DNA of 64,000 bases from Apostichopus japonicus (Eukaryota; Echinodermata; Holothuroidea; Aspidochirotida; Stichopodidae). The translations under genes were made by a program, and so were the position numbers. Positions within the stretch are counted from its first letter, which is position 1. Each line of letters begins with the position of its first letter. Below, in pieces: positions 35,012 through 46,851 of the stretch. The stretch is taken from the NCBI RefSeq assembly GCF_037975245.1, contig NC_092578.1, positions 622,001 through 686,000 of the forward strand. The letters run 5' to 3'. The notes beneath the pieces are model-generated. The model did not search any database and was not told the origin of the DNA. It worked only from the letters and a program-made list of their open reading frames with translations.

Positions 35012-35036
35012 CGAGATCGCCACTGGGACTGCACCA
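35012..35036 (-). repeat. Harbinger terminal inverted repeat, right
   Basis: Reverse complement reads TGGTGCAGTCCCAGTGGCGA, matching the left end. TTA follows at 35037-35039. Confidence 0.9.
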
Positions 35037-35180
35037 TTACGGAAGTGTTTGTTTTTTCTGCGTAACTATCAGTGGTTTCCTATGATGCGGGTTCGTAGGA
35101 TTGTTTGTCATATATCGCCTATAATAACTATTATAAACTATTAATAGAAAATGCGTATGCAAACACAAGAAAACATAAAA

Positions 35181-35672
35181 CTCTATACAGATAATCCATA
35201 TAGATGATATTCTATAAAGATATTCCATATAGATGATATTCAATACAGATATTATATAGCCTACATGTATTCCATATAGATATGATTCTATATACATATT
35301 CTATAAAGATATTCCATATAGATATTATTCTATACAGATATTCCATACATATATTCCATATAGATATTATTCTATACATATATTCCATATAGATATTATT
35401 CTATACAGATATTCCATATAGATATTATTCTATACAGATATTCCATACATATATTCCATATAGATATTATTCTATACAGATATTCCATATAGATATTATT
35501 CTATACAGATATTCTATACAGATATTCCATATAGATATTCTATACAGATATTCCATATAGATATTATTCTATACAGATTTTCCATACAGATATATTATTC
35601 TATACAGATATTCCATACAGATATTCTATACAGTTTATTCCATATAGATATTCTATACAGATCTTCTATATA
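35181..35672. repeat. AT-rich tandem array of TATTCCATATAGATAT-type units
   Basis: Short units such as TTCCATATAGATATTATTC, TATACAGATA and TTCCATACAGATAT are mixed irregularly with a loose 12-28 bp periodicity. It begins about 145 bases after the transposon. Minus frames across it (35037-35297) are artefacts. Confidence 0.85.
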
Positions 35673-36722
35673 AACTCAGAAGAAAATAATGGAAAGTATT
35701 ATCATTTTGGCGTTGTCATGGATCATTAACTTCTGATATAGAATGAAAATAATGTTATGTTAGCAATAAGGAAACGAAAACAGAATCTGTCGTGCAAAAT
35801 AAAACCACAAAGTGTCTACTTTTAAGTCTTTCTTGTGTCATTGGTGTAGGATGTCTTGTTTCCTGTGTTTAGTGTAACATAAACATTATTTCTTTCACTA
35901 CGTGTCGCTTATAGATATAAATTACTGTAAACTAATAGTTCATACACATATTGTGTATGGCAAGTAATAACACCTCACGAATGTTGATACATGTTTTCAA
36001 GTTTGAAAAGAAGATGATATATTTGTTTTGAGATTTCAAGCCTCTGTTGTGACCTTATTACAAAACACTGTTAACAATCAAGGAACAATTATGTGTATCA
36101 GACTGCTAATTTAACCACATACATGATCCTGTGTCGAATAATGACATCAAATGACCATGCAGGTGTCGTCCACGACATGTCCTGTCACATGGGTGTGACG
36201 TAAACAAAGTGAATAATCTCAAGTGATTACATAATATTGAGATTCATATACTGCCTCGTCGGATTTCCTCATGCGCTGTGTATGTATAATATACACGATG
36301 AGTATTCTTTTTACTCTCAGCCAAAATGCATACATATATGCAAACATGACCATGAACAAGAACAGACGAGGTTGACATAGAACGTATCAAAATAAAAAAT
36401 GAAAGCAGGATGCATTCAAAAGTGAAGAATGTGATTATTGAAACATGTTTTGCCCCGGATGGCAAGGATACCCTGATGACAGCCCTTCAAGACAAACGTT
36501 GGCAAGGTTTGCGTATAATTGATGCATGGGTTTCCCTATCGGCAAGGCCATTTAGGAATGATATGCTATATATAGTCAGTGTCGGTCGGGAAAACAACTC
36601 AGTGATGGTTGATTGCTAATGTCGCTCATGACCGAGAGCATGACCGCCAAACAGAGTGACCTCAGAGTTACCCAATAACCTCTTAATTATCGTCAGCGCG
36701 CCCTCGATAACATCGCCGGGCC

Positions 36723-36724
<2 letters not shown>
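35673..36724. other. Gene-free stretch
   Basis: A 69-codon plus frame (36410-36619) contains CFAPDGKDTLMTALQDKRW and looks mildly protein-like, but no family or splice context is recognised. Confidence 0.3.
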
Positions 36725-36780
<56 letters not shown>

Positions 36781-36795
36781 TATTTATATATATAC
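36725..36795. repeat. TA microsatellite
   Basis: Pure TA to about 36776, then degenerate TATA-rich sequence. The Tyr-Ile frame across it is an artefact. Confidence 0.95.
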
Positions 36796-38098
36796 TACGA
36801 TGCATATATGTTTACTACCTTTATATTTCGATATATTTAAATATAGTTATGATAAATAAAACATATCATATTTAATGAATCAATTAACACCTTTCTAGTG
36901 GCATGTTTTTCATTCCAAACTTAAAAGAGAATACTTTTACAATCCAACTCTGAATCGCTCTTCCGACCTGCACTCATGACTTTATTTTCCTGCACAATAT
37001 ATATACGCTATAATGGCATATGCACTTTAACGCCGGTGATACATTAGTTAAGTGTCTATTGTTTGAATACGTGCATTTACACGCTCAAATGTTTACCCTT
37101 CGTTTCTATATTTAGCTTCGTCCATTTATGTTGATGAAGTAAATTTCGATCCAAAATGTGGTGTCCTTACAATTAAGAGTATAGGTAATAATAACGATGA
37201 AGAATGAAGAGCTATGGGCATCTACAAAACTACTGTTGTCGGCAATGTATCAGAATGGACGGGGGGGGGGTTGGGTTGGGGAGGGGGCATTTGCCTTTAT
37301 TACACGACAAATACAATTGTCAAGGTCTCACATCGCAGGATTGACAAAACATCTAGAATCATCTCAGGGAAATGAAAAAAAACAGAATGGAAATAACGAA
37401 CGTGTTGAAAGCAAGTAAACGAAAGGACCGATATTACACCACCTTCCTGTTCAAACAGTGATATGTTTACTTGTTACGCGAACAAGAAAAGTCTTCTTTT
37501 ATTCAGAAGCTTGTTATACATGAATAGAATAGTTTTATAACAAAAAGGTTTAATGACATATTATATAATATCTGCTTTATGACGTATATTCTTTGAAATC
37601 TTTTCATCGCTATATTTATAGAACTATCGTAGCCTAAGCGTTTGTAACGTTTTGTTTATAATGGATCGATTCCGGTATAATTTATCCCAACTTTTACAGC
37701 CTGACCCGGAAAGCGATTTGATTCATATTTACATTTTGGTGATATGTAAATAAACAACATTTGTGTGTTGTACCATTACTATGTTTGAAGCAAGACAACT
37801 GTGTGTTTGAAATAGATTTGTTCAAACACACTGCAAATTGGATACGTATAGTGGGTGGTAACTTACACTTCTGTTTAGACATTTAAATTATTATCATTAT
37901 AATCATCTTCATGAACATTTCAGAGGTATAGTTTACCGTCTAAAGCACTTTAAGTATAGATTTTGTCTTCTCTAGTTACTTATATTTAAGAAAAATGCTT
38001 CATCGAGGTCTGAATATTATATTTTATACCACAGACGGAGAAAAAAAGTTTGTATCCTAGCCTATCCTATAGTTGTCATACTTTTGACGTTCCTTGTG
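36796..38098. other. Gene-free stretch with a G10 run
   Basis: Ten G at 37261-37270 followed by TTGGGTTGGGGAGGGGG. No gene recognised. Confidence 0.4.
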
Positions 38099-38854
38099 AT
38101 GGAAGCATACCGTATTGTTTTGATTAACAAAACACCTGATTGTGGTATGTTTTAAATGTTAATGGAAGCATACCGTATTGTTCTGATTAACAAAACACCT
38201 GATTGTGGTATGTTTTAAATGTTAATGGAAGCATACCGTATTGTTCTGATTAACAAAACACCTGATTGTGGTATGTTTTAAATGTTAATTGAAGCATACC
38301 GTATTGTTTTGATTAACAAAACACCTGATTGTGGTATGTTTTAAATGTTAATGGAAGCATACCGTATTGCTTTGATTAACAAAACACCTGATTGTGGTAT
38401 GTTTAAATGTTAATGGAAGCATACCGTATTGTTTTGATTAACAAAACACCTGATTGTGGTATGTTTTAAATGTTAATGGAAGCATACCGTATTGTTCTGA
38501 TTAACAAAACACCTGATTGTGGTATGTTTTAAATGTTAATGGAAGCATACCGTATTGTTCTGATTAACAAAACACCTGATTGTGGTATGTTTTAAATGTT
38601 AATGGAAGCATACCGTATTGTTTTGATTATAACAAAACACCTGATTGTGGTATGTTTTAAATGTTAATGGAAGCATACCGTATTGTTTTGATTATAACAA
38701 AACACCTGATTGTGGTATGTTTTAAATGTTAATGGAAGCATACCGTATTGTTTTGATTAACAAAACACCTGATTGTGGTATGTTTTAAATGTTAATGGAA
38801 GCATACCGTATTGTTCTGATTAACAAAACACCTGATTGTGGTATGTTTTAAATT
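38099..38854. repeat. 63-bp minisatellite, 12 copies, hairpin-forming unit
   Basis: Units starting GCATACCGTATTG recur from 38105 to 38801, nearly identical (T/C in TGTTYTGATTAAC, two copies with an extra TA, one T lost). Inside each unit TGTTTTG and CAAAACA are exact inverted repeats around ATTAA, and CATACC pairs with GGTATG further out, so every unit could fold as a nested hairpin. Confidence 0.95.
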
Positions 38855-40458
38855 TTATCGATGTATCTACGCTATCGAAATATCAACGCGGCATAAGATA
38901 ATGTAGGCTAACGGAATTGTAGAATAGGATGTAGAATCAGGGAATATCCACCGACTAATATTTTTTGAATGAAATTATGTTTTCCTTGTTCAATCATTAT
39001 CACTTATTGACATGAAAGGGTCTTAAACACTTAAATTGACATCTTGTGTTGAATGTTCTGCAATCTTGTGTTACCATACTTGAATGTTTACTTATAAGGA
39101 ACATGATTCCTGAACAATTATTTAATATTTCACTTTAGTCCACTAAAATAAAGAAATGATGAAATTATACCAACGTTTTGTTTTTGGGCAAACAAATAAT
39201 ACACTTTGTGGATGGGACGTATAGCATAAACTGTTTTGAGAAAACAAAGTAGACCTTATTGTCCCTGGATAAATCCCTGAAGTAGATGAGGGATATTCAG
39301 GTATGTAAATAAAACATAAAATAAATCAATAAAACATAAAATAAATAATTGCAAAATAGTACATGAAAATGGTCAAATATAACACTAAGTTACAATTCAA
39401 CGGAGAGTAAAGGTTTCTAAAGAAAAAAACTTACGTAATTTAAGAAAGAAAAACAAACAATCTGCACTAGATTATTCAAACATTGCAAATCAATCTTGGA
39501 AAGAAAACAATGAGAAGGATGTTGTAACATATCGTATACAGAAGGATAGATACAAATGAGTTTACGTTAATCATTCACCAGACATGAGTTATCACGTTAT
39601 ATGTACTCTTGCCTCTGCTTAGCATCACCCAAACTGTTTGGTTAGCGAGATACTGTACAGAACAGAGAAAGAGAGAGAGAGCTGGGGGTGGGTGGAGAGA
39701 GAAAAAAGTCAGGTTGAACGATACTTTGCCTACATATACAATCTGCAGCTTGTCAGATACACTTTCTGCAGTCTTCATTAATCATTTACATGTTTGCTAA
39801 AAATATATGCATTAATAACTTCACGTTTCTCAACATTTCTGGTTTTAATTTAAAGAAGATTCATCCATTCAAGATGACGTTAATACGTGTTTTTTAGCGA
39901 AAAAATCGGTCTTGTGTCTAATATTTAGTTCATGCAAATAAGGTTATCAATCTTTCAAATATGTCTTAAGGCATATAAACACATGAGGCGAATATATGTT
40001 GTGATTAGTTTTAATTTGATTATATATAGTTCACATTCATTTTGAGAGGTTTCTATATTATTTTGATTGTAAATTCTTCAAAGCGTATACACTTTTAATG
40101 TTTTGTTTTGTTTTTATAAATATTATTTTAACAATGCAGTCTTTGGCTATATTTTTTAAACAATTGCAAAGGGCCACGCAAAATGTTTCATGGATGGTTT
40201 GTTTGTAAAATCTAATCAGGATTACAGATCTTAAATTTCAGGGAAGGAGGCAGTGAATGCACAGTTGGTATCAGGTAAACCCTGATTGAAATTACAAATG
40301 TAATGGGTAAACCCTGAAAACGATATAAGTCACACCTTCGTCTTTATGTTTGTGATTTAAATTGGCAAATAAACTATGACGTAACGACAATCAGTAGATA
40401 CATTTGGAATAGTCATTGGAGAAGTCGGTTCACGGTACAGGATTACAATGTTGTCGCT
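38855..40458. other. Gene-free stretch
   Basis: Small duplicated AATAAAACATAAAAT phrase near 39307-39345 and a GA-rich patch near 39663-39710. No gene. Confidence 0.4.
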
Positions 40459-40618
40459 GGTAGCACCATTACGGCAACATAATATCAACATCATAGCACC
40501 ATTATAGCGCCATTATATCACATTATATAAGCATTACAGCACCATTATCTAACCATTATGGCATCATTATATAACCATTATAGCACGGTAGCACCATTAT
40601 AGCACTATTATAGCACGA
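40459..40618. repeat. Irregular AGCACCATTAT repeat
   Basis: AGCACCATTA, ATAACCATTAT, AGCGCCATTATA and similar words of 9-13 bases follow each other without fixed period. Confidence 0.7.
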
Positions 40619-43026
40619 CAGGTTCCAAGAAGATCAGTTTGGTAAATTGCATCCTTCTGGATTAAGCTGTGTATGAGTTGCGCTTTACACAAACAAATCC
40701 CACTTTCTGTTATTCAAATTTTAGCCTTGAAATCGAGATATATGCTAGCTGAGTTCAAGAAGGATGACACGATTTTCTTTTGCTTCTATAATATGCCACT
40801 GTATCGCAGTTCACCACAATCCCTCTAGCCTACATATGGATTATATACTCTCCTAATCTAAATTCAAAGGCGATTTTAGCTGAGTTGATTCAACATCCAC
40901 GCGTTTCTAGTTTATTTTTAACCATGCATCTTTGCTTATGGCTTGGACAATATATAAATGATTAAAAACCAAATATATTTTGTTACCAAGGTAATTTGTA
41001 ATTACAGACTACCAGACGCTGTTATACACCGCATTCTGATCTCAAAGATACAAAAAAAATCTTTTTCAATACAAACTGAAACCCAAAACGCCGTATTTCT
41101 ACTCTTAACTTAAAGAATATATCTTTTCATTGAAGGGTCAAGGTTACAATGATATCTCAGGGCTATTATTATTATTATCTACAATTGCTATTGAAAGAGA
41201 GTTTCGAACATAAATGTTATTTACACGTTATACGCGAATTCAATCGGTTGAGTTTTGTTTTAATAGTTCTATCATTTGTATTACAGATTCATTATATTTC
41301 TTCTATAGGCTGTAAGTGGCTTATCTTTGTGTCAAGTCTTCCTCTACCTATACGCAACTATAGTCTATAACTAAACGGAACTCTCACAAGAACATTCATG
41401 TAACCTGAACAAAGGCAAGTATGACGTGCTTTACCCTTCTCCCGTTCCTCACACCCTCCCCATACCCCTTATCTGTAAGTACAATAACACATCGCTGGTT
41501 ATGAAACGAGAGAAGACCGTTCGAAACAACTTTGAGAAATTTCGTCATCACAATGTTATACATCTGATCAACTCTTTTGGAGAAACTGTCTTATTCATTT
41601 ATATTTTGTCGAAATACTGCGTAGTGTGAAACATTTCACTACCGATTGTTATATTATGTAAACATTATTGACGCAACAGTTACTGGACTCGTCTCTATAT
41701 CCCAGAAAGCTCCCTTTGATCATAACTTTGAAACTACTGTGGATAAATTGCAATGACCTTTCAAGTTCGTCGAACGTTGGATACACCGCGGTTACGACAA
41801 TAATTGGCCCGTAGTAATTAAAAGAATATTTATGGTGCGGTGTTGGAATGATTAAAACGATAGCCAAAGACCTTAGCTGTCTCAGTTTGGAGTTTTTTAC
41901 GACAATCTTTCTTCAGATCTCCTTTGGACTCTGTCGCCTGATCTTAATTTAGTTTGCTATGCTTATAAATCTTCTCTGCTTTTTATTTCTGAAAGAAGGC
42001 ACATAGGATCGAAAGTTACAAGTGAACGTGAAGAACCAAGACAGAATCGTGATCAAGAGGTTATTTTTAAACTTGTTATCGAGATCGAATCTTCCCTTTC
42101 TATTTGTAGCTGATTGAAAAAAAAATGAAAGAAATGTTGGTCGCCTTCTCCCTTGTAAGGCTGACTAAGCTAAGCTAGTAATATATTCAACAGCGAGGAT
42201 AAGAAGACGGCAAGTTGGTCCCGTTTCCAGAATCTGTCCATTGCCATTCGGCTGGTCACATTATACTATATAGTTGAGTTTAACGACTCGCGGTTAGAGT
42301 AGTATGCAGGTTTGATCCGGGTCAAATTAAATGATGTTTAAAAGTTACATGATTTCACATTTTCGTTAATATGCTTTACGAGAGGCGCTCACTGCATACA
42401 GTTTGGTCCAAAGGAAACACTGTATACCTAATGAATTAAAGTGTAATTTGAATACAATGTAGAAGAAGTGCCAACCCTGAAAGAATTAATTTACATATGG
42501 GCCAGGTAGAATATGAACGACCATGCACCATTACGAACAGGAAGAGTTCCTATATAGAAACTTTAACCGGGATAATAATCTTATAAAACATATAGCCTAC
42601 TCTCGTTAACGTGTGGAATCAACCGTATAACATGAGTTGCATGTGTGCAGTTTACTTACTGTTTTACTGAATGGTCAAGTAAAGTCTTTCTCTTGCATAA
42701 CAAAAAAACATCAGTCTTCTTCCTTGGCTGGTCCACGTAAGAACAGCAGTAGCTCGTATTTCAAATAGGTTAGTACCTTTGAGAAGAATACCACAACACA
42801 CTATACCGTAGGATACAGATCAGCATCTGCCTACTTATGGCGCGAAGGAACAGGTTGTTGTTGATTTTAACTGTTCGTCTTTGCTCCCTTCTTTTGCATT
42901 ACTTTCGTTTTTTCTTCAATAATTAGCATATAATTGATTTTCTACAAGAATTGTTCCCTTCATGATAGTGGGTCTATTGCCTTGCCCCAGAGCTTTTTAT
43001 AGGTCACGTCCTTCGCAAAAATTTAG
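40619..43026. other. Gene-free stretch
   Basis: Several frames of 65-75 codons (41149, 41426, 41649 minus) are unrecognised. Nothing else seen. Confidence 0.35.
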
Positions 43027-43080
43027 GTGGGTGAGTAAGTGGGTGAGAGGTGGGTGGGTAGGTGGGTGAGTAGGTGGGTA
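43027..43080 (+). repeat. GGTGGGTGAGTA simple repeat
   Basis: GTGGGTGAG, GTGGGTAG and GTGGGTAA words in tandem. The Pro-Thr-His minus-strand frame (42997-43239) is due to it. Confidence 0.8.
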
Positions 43081-45274
43081 AATGAATGGATGCATGAACG
43101 AACGTTGCAAATGTATCATGTTAAGACTGATAACAAGCTTAAGACATTTGCAACTGTTACAATTTAACACGAACGCCATCTTCTTCACAAATGTTGCATA
43201 TGGATACATTTTGCTAATATCAACATGTTGCATATGCAACGGTATCTAAAGCGTCGGTACTGCAAGAACGCTTGAAGTAGTAATTGTGAGTCATTGCCTA
43301 ACCAAGACTCTTATGTAAAGATGTATAAAGAGTCAGAAAGACGAATCCTTAACATTTATAAAATAATTACTATAGATATGAGACTCCACGCTCCCTACTC
43401 GTGAATTCTATCTCCGTTTTATCAAGATCTGGGTATCGAAATTCCTCATTTATCTCATATATCGTAGCGTTGCATATTTTGATGATTTTTCAACAGTATA
43501 TAATCCCCTAATTTTACTGTTAGTATATTGTCTACACCATAGATATAGATCAGTCGTTTCAATCAAAATCATAAGGGACATTAACAATACCAGGGACTAT
43601 CTGATTGGTTGTAGCCAGAATGATGGTTTCGCCTGCCCGTTTATCGGTAGCGATAAATGGTTATAAAGTTAACTATAAATTTAACTATATAGTATGGCAG
43701 ATATCCAGGTTTCAAATCGTAACAACTCTGGTTGTACCCGAGCGTCTCTTACCAGTACCTCAGAGGCTTGTGTTATGCGGATACCTTCATAAGTGTTTAA
43801 TTCTGTAACACACACCGTATATATTTAAACTTAACATGATTTGTCATATTTATGACATTGTGGACGGAAAGAATGGTTGGTATGCTCGTCAAGCTGATAG
43901 AGATGTCTTTGACGATTCTGAGAATCTTCACCTTAAGCCTTTCTGTTTCAGATGTGATTGTAAGAGAACAGGACAGATTATGCATACAAAGAATAAACTA
44001 ACCTTAGTACTATCAGTAATGCCACGATAGTTTGATACACGGTGTCAACTTTACTGACAAGTCTTGAAGGGTAGTAGGTTAAAATACAAAGCTGTATGTT
44101 GGAATGGCGAAAGGTTCCTCCAAGGGTATCGTTCCAATACAAATGCACTAAGATTACATCGCCAAATGAACAGGCATTCCACTATCGACTTTGTTCGTTT
44201 GCTTTTCTATAATGAACAATGTAATGAACACAGACTAGTATACTAATACGGTGTTTCGCGGAACTAATACTGGCTATTCAAATTGGTTGGTGCACTGTGT
44301 ATTACTAATCGTAATGAAGAATATTCCCTTTCTTCATATTGCGATAGTTTCATTATATAATACTTCAACTATTTCATTCTTAATCAGAAATCATTTGAAA
44401 TTCTTCATCAAAACGGCTGATACCAAGGAAGACTGCATGACCCATAGGATGACCTTAGTCAAAAGTTTTAGGCTAAAAATGTGATAATCCAAGAAGAAAA
44501 CAAAACGTAAAACAAGTGGTTGATATAGCACTGTTGCTACAGCTATTGTTATTCAAGATATTCAGCTTTACGTAAACTTAATAATTAGCATTGGAAGGCT
44601 CCTTTAAGGCTAAATTGACGATGACGTCAGTTCAGCGGTGAGGACTTAAATGTTGAACGTTAACCGATTGTTTTATACACTCTATAATAACTCACCCAAA
44701 ATATTTTCTTTCAAGTTCATGTTGAACAACAGAGCACCCTTGGACTACACCATTTTATCATGAACAATTTGTAATGTATTTTTAAACGTTTTATTTTGAG
44801 GTCAAAACAGGTCTGTGTTATAAGGGGTTTGTGCGGCAATCTGATGAAGTGACCCAATGGTCTACGAGAAGGACGGAGTCTCCAACCTCTTTAATTAATG
44901 AGTCTCAGATATTTAAAATTCATTTCTCAAAGAGTAAAAATGGCATTGAAATAAAACCTTGGCTGATAGAAGTCTTTTTCAACATTTTTAGATTTGTGCC
45001 TAAAGTAATCATTTATCCCGAGATTGCGTGATGCTATTGTAGTATAACAGTCCTTGAGACTCTGAAAGACTTCTAAAACAACGCCTTGCATTTATCACTG
45101 AGAGACAATCCATTATTTTAACCTTTTAATCAGCTAATGAGTACTGCTTCTAATGATATATCCGTCATAGGTTGTTTTAAGATTTATACTCAGTATAATT
45201 AACTGTGACATGCTGATATTTCTTTCCAACTGTTTTATCCGAGCATAGCCTTTCTTTGCGATTGATGCAGGGAA
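43081..45274. other. Gene-free stretch
   Basis: One TGACGTCA palindrome (44622-44629). Five short plus-strand frames between 43605 and 45031 lie near one another, but I recognise no domain in any and found no convincing splice links. Confidence 0.35.
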
Positions 45275-45285
45275 GGGGGGGGGGG
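45275..45285 (+). repeat. Poly-G run of 11
   Basis: Followed by TGGGTGATGGGG. Confidence 0.85.
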
Positions 45286-45386
45286 TGGGTGATGGGGCGA
45301 GAAGGGCACGTCAAAACCTGAAAATCACAGTGGTTCCACATTAATTGATCCTAATGATCATAATAAAGCAGAATCAATAGTAAGTT

Positions 45387-45850
45387 CCGTAGAAACTCCG
45401 TAGTATAGCTCCATATACTGAAGCCCCAACCTGCAACTCCGTAGAAGCTCCATGATAAGTTACCAGCATAAGACTCTATAGTAGCTCCATGCTGTAGCAC
45501 CAGCATGGTGCTCCGTAGAAGCTTCATGCTAAGATCCGAGCATGAGACTCTATGGTAGTTCCATGCTGTAGCACCAGCATGGTGCTCCGTAGAAGCTCCA
45601 TGATAAGTTACCAGCATGAGACTCTATAGTAGCTCCATGCTGTAGCACCAGCATGGTGCTCCGTAGAAGCTCAATGATAAGATCCCAGCATGATAGTCTA
45701 TAGTAGTTCCATGCTATAGCACCAGCATGGTGCTCCGTAGAAGCTTCATGCTAAGATCCCAGAATGATAGACTATAGTAGCTCCATGCTACAGCACCAGG
45801 ATGTAGCTCCGTAGAAGCTCCATGCTAAGATCGCAGCATGGGACTCTATA
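45387..45850. repeat. 74-bp minisatellite, about 6 copies, hairpin-forming unit
   Basis: CTCCGTAGAAG recurs at 45437, 45511, 45585, 45659, 45733 and 45807, exactly 74 bp apart. Most units contain AGCACCAGCATGGTGCT, a perfect 7-bp stem with a three-base loop, and related CCATGCT/AGCATGG words. The minus-strand frame 45351-45617 is an artefact. Confidence 0.93.
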
Positions 45851-46020
45851 TGGTGGTTGGTCTGGAGTTAGACATGGTAGTAAGAATGGCATTGTTCATG
45901 TATGGTATTAGGTATGGTATTAGGTATATATGGTGTTACATATGATGTAAGGTATGGTGCTTGGTCTCGTGTTAGATATGGTAATAGGGAGGGTATATGA
46001 TAGATATGATGGTTGGTCTA
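45851..46020. repeat. TATGGTATTAGG-type cryptic simple sequence
   Basis: Loosely repeated TATGGTATTAGG, GATATGGT and TTGGTCT words directly after the 74-bp array. Confidence 0.6.
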
Positions 46021-46696
46021 AACTAAATTGGTGATGAATTAAATTAATATGCTATATATCTGAATATATTATACAGGCAGTTCATTGTATCCTTAAAGTG
46101 CTCATTGACTCAACACATCTATATCTCTATCTCTCATGAATTGATGCAAGCCTGAACTAAATATTTCCTATAAGCTGTCTCCACCTCTCTCTCCTCCTCC
46201 ACCTCTGGTCTACATTTTCTCCGTCCCTCGCCCTGCGACATTCTTGGTACCCCAGCAGATCATTTAAGAATAGATGTGCTTCACGTGCTGGAATTTTGAC
46301 CCATAATTCTTCCCCTTTCAATGTTTTGACAAGAGAATGTATAATTTATGAGAATTTTAAAGTTATTGAACATCTATGATTTCGTCAAGTCCCCCTGCAA
46401 GCAATGCTATCGTTTTGACACGTGTGTATGGTATGCTGGGTATCTTTCTCTTCATTCCTCTCTATCTCTCTACGTATGAATGAACAAATCAAATACATCG
46501 ACCATTTGGAAAAGAGGGTTCCTCTTTACAAACTCTTAATGATAAGACAAAGCGTTGATAGGTCATGTTTCCTATAAGTAGTTTCCAGGATGTCGTTAAG
46601 TATAGTTAAACTACATAACATATCAGTATGGAATGAGTACATCTTAAGTGAGGCGAAAGATTTAAAAATATCTTTATAAACATGATAAGACTGCAA
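46021..46696. other. Gene-free spacer
   Basis: A CT-rich patch near 46120-46210. No gene. Confidence 0.35.
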
Positions 46697-46851
46697 TGTG
46701 AAAGGGTGATGATACTGTACAGATCAAATCCAGAAAACATCCAGTAATTGCATATCTAATTGTATCTGGTCAGTATGTGAAAGGGTGATGATACTGTACA
46801 GATCACATGAAAACATCCAATAATTGCATATCTCATTGTATCTGGTCAGTA
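46697..46851. repeat. 79-bp tandem duplication
   Basis: TGTGAAAGGGTGATGATACT starts at 46697 and 46776. The copies differ by a few bases and one short deletion. Confidence 0.92.

Larger units (their letters stand above)
31710..35036 (-). mobile_element. Complete PIF/Harbinger DNA transposon
   Basis: The 3327-bp element begins TGGTGCGGTCCCAGTG and ends with the near-exact reverse complement, CACTGGGACTGCACCA. It is bounded by TTA on both sides. Inside are heptamer arrays at both ends, one three-exon transposase gene on the minus strand, a TATA box upstream and an AATAAA downstream. The open reading frame, splice sites, inverted repeats and target duplication are all intact, so the copy looks young and potentially autonomous, except that no Myb-like accessory gene was found. 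The flanks read as gene-free DNA. Moving would need the transposase to be expressed in the germ line, which the sequence cannot show. Confidence 0.95.

Noticed and set aside
45351-45617. 88-codon minus frame with Gly-Ala-Thr repeats
   Set aside because: It lies in the 74-bp tandem array and reflects the repeat unit.
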